Origin: Orobanche coerulescens
Taxonomy: Eukaryota > Streptophyta > Magnoliopsida > Lamiales > Orobanchaceae
Length of the DNA: 64,000 nt
Direction: 5' to 3'
Assembly (NCBI GenBank): GCA_033398695.1
Contig: CM065802.1
Span: forward strand, 168,635,965 to 168,699,964
Positions 22,742-33,931 of this stretch are shown here, in pieces (the first letter of the stretch is position 1; every line of letters starts with the position of its first letter). The notes under the pieces were generated by a model. The model was not told the DNA's origin. It did no database searches and was given only the letters and a program-made list of their open reading frames with translations. A program made the position numbers and the translations under genes.

Positions 22742-24381
22742 TTTATGTGCTATTATTACATGCATTCTTGAGCATGCTGTGAACTGTTGTCTGACGGAAT
22801 ACGACATTGTGGTCGTGTCGGTCTTTGATGATCGAGTTATTGTTGCCCTTTTGGAAAAGTATTATGATCCTTGTTGGATATGCGTTTCTTCGAGATTTTT
22901 TGTCATGTTGTATCGTGGCATATCTGGAGTCAGATACGTTCTGATCGTTCATGTGTAGGATTTTCAGGATAGGCATGTGTAGCATATGATGGTTTCGACC
23001 TCATATTAAACCGTGCACACGAGACGTACTTCGTGAGGCTGATTAGGTACGAAACCAGACGTGTATTGATCAATACCCATGGCTGGCTTGTACACGGACA
23101 CCTATTCAGATCGGGCGTATCGTGACGTCCATCCTGAGTCTTATTGATTGGCTGTTCACAGTCCATGTATAATCGTATCTGTTCGGAATTCGGGTTGTCT
23201 TTGTAATTCCGTATATATGATCCGTATATGGTCGACGATTTTATTCTCTTGTGTATCTGTCAGTGTTGAACCTTTACTAATCTCGTTCGGAGTTACCATA
23301 TCGATGGTCAACTCACTGATATCGATCCTTTATTAATCTCGTTTGGAGTTCACCCTGTCATTGGTAATCTCGTTCGATATTAATCCTTATTGATTCTATT
23401 TGGGAGTTGTCTCACCGTTGGTATTCTCAGTTATTAGTCCTTGATTGATGTTGTTGGAGTTTACCATGTCGTCGGTATTCTCGGTTGTCGATTCCTTATT
23501 GCTCTTGTTGGAGTTTACCGTATCGTTGGTATTCCCAGTTGTTGGTCCTTATTGATCTTTTTAGAGTTTACTGTGTCGTCAGTATTCTCGGTTGTTGACC
23601 CTTTATTGATCTTATTGGAGTTTATCGTACCGTTGGTATTTCTGGTTGTCGATTCTTCATTAATCTCGCTGGAGTTACCGTATTGTTAGCATTCCCGGTG
23701 GTTGATCTTTCATTGATCTTAATGGAGTTACCATATCATGGTATTCTCATTCGTGATTGATCCTTTGTCGATCTTGTGTGGAGTTATCATGTCATTGGTA
23801 TTCCGTGTTGATGCATTGGTTGTTTATCATTATTGATTGTGTGAACATTCATGTTTTGCATTGATATCTGGGACTTTCCATTGTCTCAGGATGGTTGGAT
23901 TACAGATGTACCGTGTGATATCGATTTTATCAGAATTGGAATCCGATTGTGCGATCCCGCGGACAGAATCGGACTTGGCCAGATTATTCCATATTGGAGA
24001 TATGTTTATGTTTGAGAATCTTGGTATCGTTTCGGATACAGCTCAGGTGTTTACTCTGAATTCATCTGTCACTTAAGAACGCGAGATGTGATTATGCTAA
24101 GGATTGATTTGATATGGATTGTGATGGGTTGGTAAGGTTATGTCGGTAAGACTACATTAGAATTATTCTTACCTTGTAATTACATTGATATGTATTGTTT
24201 TTGTGATGTGATCGTTATCATTGTTGAGTATTATGGCTGACCCCGTCGTGGGCTTTATCTTTTAGGTACTAGGAGTTCGAGCTAGTAGCGGTCGTGAAGG
24301 GATGAGCTTTCTGGTGATACTGGTTATGGCGTGGTTGTTGGGATTCGAGTGTTCTTTCTGGTTATTATAATTCCGCTGCGA
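22742..24381 (+). mobile_element. LTR C, right half
   Basis: It continues the interrupted LTR. It shares with the F and G LTRs the stretch near 22980-23150 (TTCGTGAGGCTGATTAGGTAC and surroundings) and a late TTTCCGCTGC-like word (ATTCCGCTGC near 24372). The last ~180 bases expected of such an LTR are missing: at about 24381 it runs directly into the gag of copia E. It also holds a 54-bp minisatellite. No gene is seen. Confidence 0.6.
23289..23830 (+). repeat. ~54-bp minisatellite in LTR C
   Basis: Ten units start with GGAGTT at 23289, 23345, 23403, 23456, 23510, 23563, 23617, 23671, 23724 and 23780. Each carries GTCGTTGGTATTCTCGGTTG-like text followed by TTATTGATCTT. Spacing varies from 53 to 58. 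Units differ by several substitutions, so the array is old. Confidence 0.9.
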
Positions 24382-25076
24382 ATGTAAGTCCTGAAGAGTT
24401 GGCTGAATCTCGGAAATTGAAAACGTCTGATGAGATGGCTCGCTGTTACATTTTGGCTTCATTGACAAATGTATTGCAGCATCAGCATCAGACGATGGGC
24501 TCGGCCACGGAAATGATGAAAAATCTCACTGAGATGTTTGGTCATCAGAACCGGGCGGCTAGGTAGAATGCAATGAGGGTTTTGATGACAACCCAAATAT
24601 CTGAAGGGACCCCAGTAAGGGATCACGTTCTTAAAATGATGTCTTATTTGAACGAACTGAGCATACCTGGGGATACTATCGATGCGGAGTCGCAGGTCGA
24701 TATTATCTTGGGCAGTTTACCAAGAAGCTTTGAGCAGTTCCGCCTCAACTACAATATGAATCGTAGGACTTACACATTGGCGGAACGTCTGACAGAGCTT
24801 CAATCTGCCGAAGGTCTCTTCAAACAAGGTTATCATCAAATTCTTGCGGCAACCGGTGCTGCTTCTTCAAAACCTAAATGGGGAAAGAAGAAAAAGCAGG
24901 TTGGCTAGGAGCAAGTGGCGGCCTTCAAAGCTAAGGTCAAGGCTACTTAGTCAAAGGCTCCTCAGCCGGAAGCGAACAAAAAGCCGAAGGGAAAGTGCTT
25001 CAACTGCGGTCTGAAAGGACAATTCAAGAGTGACTGCCCTAAGAAAGGTACGTCTCATGCACTAGTAGTTAAAACA
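24382..25076 (+). pseudogene. Gag of copia element E, partial, stops
   Basis: The text reads TSDEMARCYILASLTNVLQH, then an open frame 24573-24908 with ISEGTPVRDHVLKMMSYLNE and LPRSFEQFRLNYNMN. Three in-frame TAG codons (24564, 24906, 24948) interrupt it. All fit C-to-T changes from CAG, though I cannot prove the ancestor. The zinc knuckle reads CFNCGLKGQFKSDC, so the conserved His is Gln. This suggests loss of zinc binding. Confidence 0.8.
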
Positions 25077-25480
25077 TGTTTGGCTGCCTGTTCCATCACT
25101 TCGTGGATAGTGGATTCGGGCTCCACTGATCATGTTTGTTTTGATTCACAGGGGTTCCAAGTAACCAAGGTACTTAGTGCGGATGAGATTACAATAAGCT
25201 GGGGCGACTATTCCAGGCTGAAGGCTGTTGCAGTGGGAGTCGTGCAGCTAAAAGTTGATGATAGGATTTTAGTTCTTAATAATATATTATTGGTACCCGA
25301 TTTTAGAATGAATTTGATTTCAGTTTCTAAATTGCGTCATGATGGATATTCAGTTTCTTTTGAAGATGATGCAGTTATTAAAAGAAACGGTGAATATGTT
25401 TGCATGAGTACTTATAATGAAGGACTTTATATCATTAATGCTGCACCAGCTCCCTTGTATACTTATAAATCACTTAATTA
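25077..25480 (+). pseudogene. Protease of copia element E
   Basis: The open frame carries SWIVDSGSTDHVC, the aspartic protease active site of copia elements (Asp-Ser-Gly), and LVPDFRMNLISVSKL about 70 residues later, the usual second landmark. It is continuous with the integrase frame to 25889, as in a single polyprotein. Confidence 0.8.
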
Positions 25481-26560
25481 TTTGACTAATCCTAATAAAA
25501 GAAAAGAGGCTTCAAGCATAAATCCAACATATTTGTGGTATTTACGATTAGGTCATATTAACCTTACAAGGATTCAAAGATTGGTGAGTGATGGCCCATT
25601 GGATTCGCTCCAAGTTGAGTCATTTCCAACCTGCGAATCCTGTCTAGAAGGTAAAATGACTAAAAGGGCTTTTCAAAGCAAAGGAAATCGTGCACAAAAT
25701 GTGTTGGAATTGGTTCATACCGATGTATGTGGTCCAATGAACATCCAGGCTAAGGGTGGTTTCGAATACTTCATCACATTTATAGATGATTATTCGAGAT
25801 ATGGATACATCTATTTGATGCGACATAAGTCTGAATCTTTTGAAAAGTTCAAACAATTCAAGGCTGAAACGGAGAAGCATCATGGATAGAGTATCAAGTC
25901 ACTACAATCTGATCGTGGTGGCGAATACCTTAGTGGAGAGTTTTTGGATTTCTTGGCACATGAGGGTATTACTTCCCAGCTCACAGCGCCTAGTACACTA
26001 CAACAAAATGGTGTTGCTGAACGAAGGAATCGTACTTTATTAGAGATGGTTAGGTCAATGATGAGTTATTCTGATTTGCCTATTTCGTTCTGGGGATACG
26101 CCTTGGACACAGCGGCGTATATTCTAAACTTGGTGCCTTCGAAATCAGTTCCAAAAACACCCACAGAACTATGGAATGGGTGCAAGCCCAGTCTAATACA
26201 TGTTCGGATTTGGGGTTCTCCAGCATACGTGCTGAATAAGGAAGCTGATAAGTTGGCATCTCGTACAAAAGTATGAGTGTTTGTAGGATATCCTAAGGGA
26301 ACGAAGGGTGGCTTATTCTATAGTTCTAAAGACCAGAAGGTCATTGTTAGTACCAATGCTCGGTTTTTAGAAGAGGACTATGTGATAAGCCACAAGCCTA
26401 GGAGTGAGGTCATTCTAGAAGAACTTAGGGGCGAGATTTCGACAATACCAATTGTGCAAACACCTAGTGTACCACGTATCGACACTATTGTGGATACACA
26501 AACTAGGGACATGCTTCGTCATAGTGGGAGGGTTGTTCGTCAACCTGAACGTTTCATCGG
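25481..26560 (+). pseudogene. Integrase of copia element E, interrupted
   Basis: The pre-integrase zinc region reads LWYLRLGHINLTRIQ and then CESCLEGK (His-His-Cys-Cys pattern). The core has HTDVCGPM (first Asp), then after an in-frame stop at 25887-25889 [12 protein letters not shown] (second Asp) and a Glu in [13 protein letters not shown]. The C-terminus ([22 protein letters not shown]) is split by a TGA at 26274. Two stops disable the product, but the catalytic residues are all readable. Confidence 0.85.
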
Positions 26561-27617
26561 CGTGGGAGCGTCTTCGGACCACTCCCCGGACCAGGATGAA
26601 ATGGATCCATGTACGTACAAACAGGCAGTTCAAGACAAGGATGCTGAATCCTGGAAAACAGCAATGGAATCCGAAATGGGATCTAAGGATTCTAACCAAG
26701 TGTGGGAGCTAGTAGAACTACCCGATGGGGTAAAACCCATTAGAAGTAAGTGGGTCTACAAGCGTAAGAGAGGATCGAAAGGGAAGGTTGAAACCTACAA
26801 AGCAAGGCTTGTTGTGAAATGTTACACTCAGAAGGAGGGCATCGACTACGATGAGACCTTTTCACTAGTAGCCATGCTTAAATCGATCCGGATTCTCTTA
26901 GCTATAGCTGCGCATTTGGATATGGAGATTTGGCAGATGAATGTCAAGACTGCGTTCTTGAACGGGAGTCTTGACAAGGAAATCTACATGCGCCAAATTG
27001 AAGGATTCATTGCTGAAAGAGAGGAGCACTTAGTGTGAAAGCTTAAGAGAGCCATTTATGGTCTTAAGCAAGCATCAAGGTCTTGCAACATGTGATTTGA
27101 TGAAGTCATTCAATCGTATGGTTTTGAACAGTGTCCTAGTGAGGTTTGTGTATAAAAAAAAGTGCGATGGAAACGTGTTGGTTTTTCTTATACTGTACGT
27201 AGATGATATACTTCTAATTGGAAACAATGTAAATATATTATCAGACATAAGGGTATGGTTGTCTGAGCAGTTCGATATGAAGGATTTGGGAGAAGCTGGG
27301 CACATCCTTGGTATTAAGATCTTTCGAGATCGCAAGAAAAAGATGTTGTGCTTATCTCAGGCATCCTGTATCGATACGGTGCTAAATCGATTTAGTATGG
27401 AGAAATCCAAGAAAGGTTTCTTACCTTACAGACATGGAATTCAGCTATCTAAGGCTATGTGCCCTAAGACACAGAAGGAGATAGATGACATGAAGCTGGT
27501 CCCTTATGCTTCGGCAGTGGGAAGCCTCATGTATGTTATGCTTTGCACTAGGCCTGATATGTGTCAAGCTGTAGGCATGGTGGCGAGATATCAGTCGAAC
27601 CTAGGACTGGGAGATTG
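26561..27617 (+). pseudogene. Reverse transcriptase of copia element E
   Basis: The text SWKTAMESEMGSKDSNQVW starts the domain. It continues KWVYKRKRG, KARLVVKCYTQKEGIDYDE, QMNVKTAFLNG (usual D is N), then a TGA at 27036. YGLKQASRSC follows, with another TGA, and the catalytic LYVDDILLIGNN is intact. It ends at GSLMYVMLCTRPDMCQAVG. Element F interrupts it after position 27617, at the linker to RNase H. Confidence 0.85.
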
Positions 27618-28029
27618 TGTACTACCCGGTTGTAATTCAGTCATTATCATTCAGTAATTTCATTCGGTAATTGTCACTATGTAGTTTTTCACTTGATAAT
27701 AATCATTCATCTGTGTTCACCGTTCGGAATAACTTCGAGTTGTGTATCGATATTGTTCAGTGTATCTACCTTTTTCGGGAATCGAGACAAGAATATTATC
27801 TTGATCGTGGTAATTGATTCATTAGTCGATGATGACGTTGGAATTCATGTCATTTCAAATCTCCTCATTGTTCAAATTGTGTTTTGTTGGGCGAACCCTT
27901 GTAATCATTGCTTGGAACCACCGTTTTGGGGTTTCCGTACTTCCATTTCGTGTTATTGTTTCCCAAATATTGATTCGTATTGCTTTTATTCTCTTCCCGG
28001 GTCATTTTTCATCTGTTTAGGACCCAAGG

Positions 28030-28335
28030 GGGATGTGGGCCGCGGCACAAGGAGTGTGCACCGCGGCACACACATTTTCCAGTTTTGGCCGAGTAGTCTG
28101 TACCGTGGGCCGCAGCTCATGCTGGCAGGGCTGCGGCACGCTGCTGAGTCACTGCCGCGGCACACCCGTCCAGGCCGCGGCACACTCGTGTTGCAATCTT
28201 TGGCCGACTCGTCTGTACCGGGGGCCGCAGCTCATGCCGACAGGGCCGCGGCACACTGCCGAGTCACTGCCGCGGCACATTCGTACGGGCCGCGGCATGC
28301 CGCGATCACGGTGGCGATGGCCTGTGCCGCGCACA
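28030..28335 (+). repeat. CCGCGG word array in U3 of F, 5' LTR
   Basis: The word GTGCCGCGGCAC (a perfect 12-base palindrome) and partial forms GCCGCGGCAC/TGCCGCGGCA recur about ten times in some 300 bases. The block is GC-rich inside an AT-rich LTR. It is in the same place relative to the TATA box as the TAGCG array of D and G. Confidence 0.9.
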
Positions 28336-28562
28336 CTTCGCCGGCCGCGCACACGCGATCGGCACTATAATTGCAGTTTTTTGTGCGGATCAACTCATTT
28401 TTTTCCATTTCTTCACTTTGGTCCGGGAGAGAGGGTTTGTGGGAGAGAATCTTCATCATCAATCACTTGAGTTTTCGTTTTTCGTCATTTTCATTCGGTT
28501 GCGAAGCTCGGATTGTCGATCTAACGCGATTTCATCGGATTAAAGTACTTGGATCTTCAAAG

Positions 28563-29657
28563 GTAATATTCATCAAACCTCTTGGATTTCGATTTGTGTT
28601 GAGATATGATGTTTTGGATTTTAAGATCATGTTGTATGAAGTGATATACGCATGATTATGGATATGTTTGATTATTCATTGGATTATTGAAGGATTATTC
28701 AAGAACACTTTGAATATTGAGTTGGATTTGGCGGTTTTCGATTAATCGTTGTTGTAATCACGAATTTGAATATTCATATTGGATTATTGATCGTATTGAA
28801 GATGTTTTGTTGGTTTGAAACACTTATTGGGGATTTGATGTTGTTATTATTGAAGTTTGATTGTAAACAATCGAAGTTTGGCTAGAAAGTGTTCGATATA
28901 ATGCCCCAATGAACTTAGTTTAGTCGTATCGATGTTTTGAGTTTGTTATATTCGTGTTTGGTTCGTATGTTGAACGTATTGTTGGTAATTATGTTATTCA
29001 AGGTTGTTCGAGCGACCGATATCTCAATTAGGACGTTTTTCGTGGAAGGATAATTGTCACCGGTGTTGTGTAAGTTAATTCTTACTCGGTTAAAAGGATA
29101 TTCATTCCTTTTGTTATTGTTCACTCATAATCATAACTCATTCATCATTGTATTAACCGTATTGAGACTTGTAATTGTCGAATAATCACTTCATTCACGA
29201 GGAACGACGGTTCCAATCATTTCATTGAGTTATCAATCACTTCACTATTATTTCATCTCGATGAGTCATTCTTGACCTTGTCGAATTATTATCCATTGGT
29301 ATTCATTGTGGTCATTCTCGCTCATATGACCTTCTGGGTTCATATTGCGTGTCCGGGTGCTGATGTGTGGAATTTTTAGTCGAGCACGTGATGGTCATGT
29401 AATGGGAGTGATACATTGGACTGTGCACACGGTAACGTTTACCTTCGTGAGACTAATTAGGTACAAGGACGGGTGTGTCCGGTCATCCGTCTTGTACACT
29501 TGCACAGAACACTACGGGCGTACTATGATACTCCTCTTCAGCGTAATTCATAACTAAGGATATTTCATAACTAAAGATATATCATGATTGTGTATTTTCA
29601 ACCCTTGAGGATTGTTGTTCTGTGTAACTGACCCTGTTAGGGGATATTGTTTTTCAG
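28563..29657 (+). other. Possible intron within 5' LTR of F
   Basis: The donor-like CAAAG|GTAATA and acceptor-like TTGTTTTTCAG|GTC bound 1,095 bases downstream of the putative transcription start. Equivalent sites are in D (minus 21762 to 20601) and G (54457-55671). Splicing is an inference from the consensus and the conservation. Confidence 0.45.
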
Positions 29658-30052
29658 GTCACGGCAAGGCAAAGGCACGGGAAGAGCATGTTGACGGCGA
29701 GGAGTCCCAGTGATACTAGTAGGGGGGCCCAGTCGTTCCGGTCATTTCAGTCATTTCAGTTATTTCAGTCATTTCAGTCATTCTTATTTATCTTCATTTG
29801 TATTTCCGCTGCAAATTCCGTTTGAGATGTTTATTTATTCAGGGTGGTGTATTTTATCTTCATATAAAATATACTACTATTCTGTATCGTCCTGGTGTAT
29901 TGTACTTAAGCTCCTCATCGGAGTATTTGGTAATATATTGTCGTTCGGTACTACAATTATATTATTTAATTCATCAGTTTTCATTCGCCTGGTGGGTCCC
30001 AGTCGGGGGTCCACGGCACTGTAATATCCGCCTAGTTGGGGTGTTACAAAGT

Positions 30053-30064
30053 TGGTATCGGAGC
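30053..30064 (+). other. Primer-binding site of element F
   Basis: TGGTATCGGAGC lies 5 bases after the LTR end. It differs from the initiator Met tRNA complement at one base (A to G). The same variant is in G and H. Confidence 0.85.
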
Positions 30065-30543
30065 GGAGTTTTGAATACTACCCTCCGAGTGATGTCTCAT
30101 TTGAAATCATCGTCATCGGACTAGTATCATTGGACTTTCGCGTCACGTGTGACCTGTGCAAATGCCGAGCCAATCAGACCAAGAACTGTAAGATTTCTAA
30201 CACCATGGTATAATTTCTGGCAATAATCATTCATTCATAATTCACTAGTTAACAATCCTCAAACATCATTTTCATTTCAATCATGTTGATCATGTTAACT
30301 CATTAATCACTCAATTCATTTTATTACTCAGTTGTTGATCTTGATGATCATATCATTAATCTTGCTAACTTGTTCAAGATAATCATTTCAAGAATATCAT
30401 CAGATAATCATGTCACCTCAGTTAATCATTCATGTAATCACTTTGGTAGAGCGCGTATGATCATTTTCATCATTTAATGACGTAAATCATAATGCGGTAC
30501 TCATACGAGATCTATGATTATCATGCGACCTTCCTACTTCAGT
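30065..30543 (+). other. Untranslated leader of element F
   Basis: About 480 AT-rich bases with many TCAT words lie between primer site and gag. No conserved frame is seen. It is collinear with the leaders of D and G. Confidence 0.6.
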
Positions 30544-31263
30544 ATGGAGAGAGCTGTCAGGGGATGCACGGGGACAGGCCGTGGTGCGGGCCGAAACCCA
30601 GGAAATAATCACTCGCTGTCGGGAAATCGTACCCAGGACTCGGCTCGATCAGAAGATGTTCGGGTTGATCCACTCACTTTTATGCAGGTCATGATGACCC
30701 ATATGCAATTGCTCAATCATCATTGCGCCACTCTGGCCGAATTAATCGAGAGAACTCTCCCGTATGAGCCTGCTACTAAGGAAATTGTTGAGCAACAACC
30801 TTTATCTGTCAGCAAGAAATCAACGAAGCGTAATCAGTCCGAAGGCGGTCAGTCAGCCTTCAAGAAGCCTCGTGCGGGCCCTAACATTTCTGAGCGACCT
30901 CCTACGGCGCATAATCATGCGGGATCTCAGTCCCGAGCGGCCAGTTCGGCCATCATCTGTTTCAACTGTGGAACGCCGGGTCATTACAGCACTAAGTGTC
31001 TGAAACCGTCTATCATGTGCCATAATTGTGGGATTTTTGGGCATAAGGCCCGTTTTTGCCGAAAGGACTCCAAGTCGGCTCCGGCGGCATCTCAGGCCCC
31101 GAAGCAATCAGCCATTCAGAATCAGACTCCTCTGTCAGCGTCGTATAAGACAGTGGAAGCAAATAAAGGCGGAGCTCATATTTCTCAGACGGGAGCGTTC
31201 AGTTCGGGGGCTGGCAAGTCCCGGATTCATGTGATGAAGAAGATCGACGATCCGGTGGCCTGA
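30544..31263 (+). pseudogene. Gag of element F with in-frame loss of the capsid core
   Basis: The start is the ATG at 30544 (MERAVRGCTG, matching the G and D gag heads). The frame runs to 31263 without a stop, 239 codons. Compared with G, the segment between FMQ and MQLLNHHC, which holds the capsid-like core, is missing (roughly 170 residues), as is a second short block near the head. Both zinc knuckles remain: CFNCGTPGHYSTKC and CHNCGIFGHKARFC. The product would be a basic, nucleic-acid-binding protein without the shell domain. Confidence 0.85.
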
Positions 31264-31696
31264 ATGATCTCAGGTATACTCGTAATTTTATCTCAACCTG
31301 TGTGTACCTTTTGATACTGGTGCACCGCATTCATTCATTTTCGAATCATGTTTGAATAGACTTAATTTAGATAGTCCTATTGCTTGTGGACCTCATACCA
31401 TCGGTCTATCTGATGATGGAAGAATTTCCGGAAGTCATGAGGTTAAGAACTGACTGGATTAAGTTTAAATGACCGCGATTGGTTGATTGACCAAATCGTG
31501 GTGGATTTACTTAAGGATGATGTATATCGGGTATTAGTGGGATGGATCGTCATGTTACCCCTCAATGTTCGTAAACGTTTGGTCACTATCTTTTCCGTCG
31601 TTGGGGTCGAATGTGTGCTTCAGGGAGGTGATCCCCGTTGTTCCGGAAGAATCATTAATATGATGGTAGCAGTAAAATTACTCAATCAGAGTTGTC
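31264..31696 (+). pseudogene. Protease remnant of element F
   Basis: The active-site DNA (TTTGATACTGGTGCACCG) is visible at about 31309-31326, but it is out of frame with gag after small deletions. Further matches to the D and G protease text continue to KLLNQS at about 31690. No functional frame remains. Confidence 0.75.
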
Positions 31697-32117
31697 CAAT
31701 CATTCATTATATCATTGCCATCGATTGGCCGTTCATAGGCAATCGAGATATTCAATCATTCATTATATCATTGCCACCGATTAGCCGTTCTTAGGCAATC
31801 GAGGTATTCAATCATTCCTTATATCATTGTCATCGATTGGCCGTTCTAAGGCAATCGAGGTGTTCATCCATCCATTATATCATTGTCATCGATTGGCCGT
31901 TCATAGGCAATCGAGATATCCAATCATTCATTATATCATTGTCACCGATTAGCCGTTCTTAGGCAATCGAGGTATTCAATCATTCCTTATATCATTGTCA
32001 TCGATTGGCCGTTCTAAGACAAACGAGGTGTTCATCCATTCACCGTATCGTTGTCGTCGATTGGCCATTCTCAGGCAATCGAGGTGTTCAACCATTTTGG
32101 TATCATTATTATCGTTT
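31697..32117 (+). repeat. 56-bp minisatellite, seven units plus a partial
   Basis: Units start at 31697, 31753, 31809, 31865, 31921, 31977, 32033 and 32089 (partial), an exact 56-base spacing throughout. Each holds ATCGATTGGCCGTTC followed by AGGCAATCGAG. The units group as A-B-C-A'-B'-C'-D, a 168-base higher-order repeat. The array takes the place of the short protease-RT linker present in D and G. Confidence 0.95.
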
Positions 32118-32351
32118 GACAATGTACTCCCACACGAGCTACCTGTTTTACCTCCACCGAGGGATATGGAATTCACGATAGAGTTGGAGCATGGTATGTC
32201 CCCAATATCGTAGGCACCGTACCGGATGGCCCCGACCGAAATGCAGGAGTTGAAGAATCAACTTGAGGAATTGTTCGAGAAAGGTTATATCCGACCGAGT
32301 GCGTCCCCGTGGGGAGCACCAGTGTTGTTTGTCAAAAAGATAGATGGTTCA
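32118..32351 (+). pseudogene. Reverse transcriptase of F, N-terminal part
   Basis: The text reads LPHELPVLPPPRDMEFTIEL, then a stop at about 32211, then [17 protein letters not shown] and [18 protein letters not shown]. It is cut at the codons for DGS by element H (5-base duplication GTTCA at 32347-32351). Confidence 0.85.
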
Positions 32352-33931
32352 TGTAACGCACCAATACTTATTTAAATGCTAACGATCATAGATTTTGATT
32401 TTTTTAATATTTACAGGTTGTCCGATACTTGGACCGATACGTTCCTAGCATAAAATGAAGGATTTAAAAAGAAAAGATTTTCAAATAAATTATAAGAATC
32501 ATTTTTAGAATTTATGAAACTGATTTCGAAAAATTCCGATGATTTTGATACGATAAAATTTTCATTACAGAACACTTATATTGCAAAAATAATATTAAAG
32601 TATTTTATTATTATTATCAAAAATCCATTCCGAGCATATTCAAGATTTAACTCCGACGAGTCCGGAACAGGTCGGAAAATCGAATTTGGACACCGGGAAG
32701 GGGTCGAACCGGCCGAGCCAAGTTGACGGACATCTCACGGCCACCACGGACGCGCTTACCGACAAGCATGCGGTCACGGCCGATGAAGTTTTCGACCCAT
32801 ATCCTAAAAGGTCATCCCATTTGTCCGGATAAGGTCGGTCACGACCGATAGAAGCTTCTAGGCCACTATCCGGATAAGGCTGTCCAGCTGTCCGGATAAG
32901 GTCGGTCACGACCGACAGAAGCTTCTCGACCACTATTCGGATAAGGCTGTCCAGCTGTCCGGATAAGGTCGGTCACGACCGACAAAAGCTTCTCGCCCAA
33001 CTGTCCGGATAAGGCTTCCAGCTGTCCGGGTAAGGTTGACTTTCAACCGACTTTGAGCCCTTATTTATACATGCTCCCAGACTTGTTTTTGTACATATCA
33101 TATATCATTTTGAAGCTGTGAACCTGTACTTTAAAACGACCGAAACATATTTCCCTTCCAAAAATTTAAATGCCCCCAAAAAGCCCGATCAAACGGATAG
33201 CTCAAATATGACAGTTTTTCAAAGGTGTTTGATAAAAGTCATCAAAGAGATTTCAGATTTTACATCAAGAATTTATGGCCAGAAATATGAAAAATTATTT
33301 TCAAGTGCTAGGAGAAATGTATCCGGGATCCAAGAAGGACAACCGAGCCAAATTCAAAGGAAGATATTTCAAGATTTCAGCAAACGAGGTGAGGTTATAC
33401 TGTTTTAATATGTTACGGTCATCGTTGTGTCGTGTAACATGAGGACCCGCGAGGGGTCGAAAGAATGAAAGAAATCCGAGACGAGTCTCACACAGATAAG
33501 AATGTTTTATGTTCATTACACAACATGATTTTGACGATTTATAAGGGTTTAATCTCACTGAGTATGCTCGCGTACTCACACCTCATCGATTATGTTTTTC
33601 AGGCTAAGGAATCGACGAACGGGACAAGCAGAAGATGAATACATATTCCCAACACGATGAAGTTCTAAAGAATAAAAGATGTTGTCGCCGTAATTGTTAT
33701 TATTTTTACGAAACACTTGATGTTCTTCAACGAATATAATTTCAACGGACTATGTCCGAATATTTGATTCCCCATGTTTTTGTAAAATTGTACTGATGTT
33801 TGATTTAACGACTCTTATTGAAGCTTTATTTACTAAAATGCTTCCGCAAATACTCCGAATTTATATAAAATTTTTAAGGAAAAATTGAGCCGTGTAACGT
33901 TTTTTTTAATTAAGAAATCCAGGGCGTTATA
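32352..33931 (+). mobile_element. First LTR of element H
   Basis: It starts TGTAACGCACC and ends GGCGTTATA (the other copies read GGCGTTACA). It has 67-base U3 repeats at 32822, 32889 and 32956 built around GGTCGGTCACGACCGAC. A TATA-like TTATTTATAC lies near 33061, and a possible intron at 33389-33602. It is the most diverged of the three LTRs. Confidence 0.9.
32822..33040 (+). repeat. 67-bp U3 repeats of H, first LTR
   Basis: Each unit contains TGTCCGGATAAGG and the inverted repeat GGTCG-GTCA-CGACC, then AGAAGCTTCT, itself a palindrome. Equivalent arrays lie at about 35128-35345 and 37435-37650 in the other two LTRs. Confidence 0.9.

Larger units (their letters stand above)
27618..30048 (+). 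mobile_element. 5' LTR of element F
   Basis: It is bounded by TGTACTACCC (27618; the second LTR has TGTAATACCC) and GTGTTACA (30048). Contents: GC-rich U3 array 28030-28335, weak TATA-like CTATAATT near 28366, possible intron 28563-29657, hairpin 29849-29874. The open frames in the GC-rich block are repeat artefacts. Confidence 0.9.

Noticed and set aside
28033..28470. Long open frames in the GC-rich CCGCGG block (also 41293-42114)
   Set aside because: High GC and the repeated word remove stop codons in several frames at once. The products are repeats without a domain.
33118..33408. 96-codon open frame repeated in the H LTRs (also 37730-38020)
   Set aside because: It begins with GTG, not ATG. 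The middle LTR copy has a stop in it, and it overlaps the presumed leader and donor site. It is a conserved LTR segment, not shown to be a gene.
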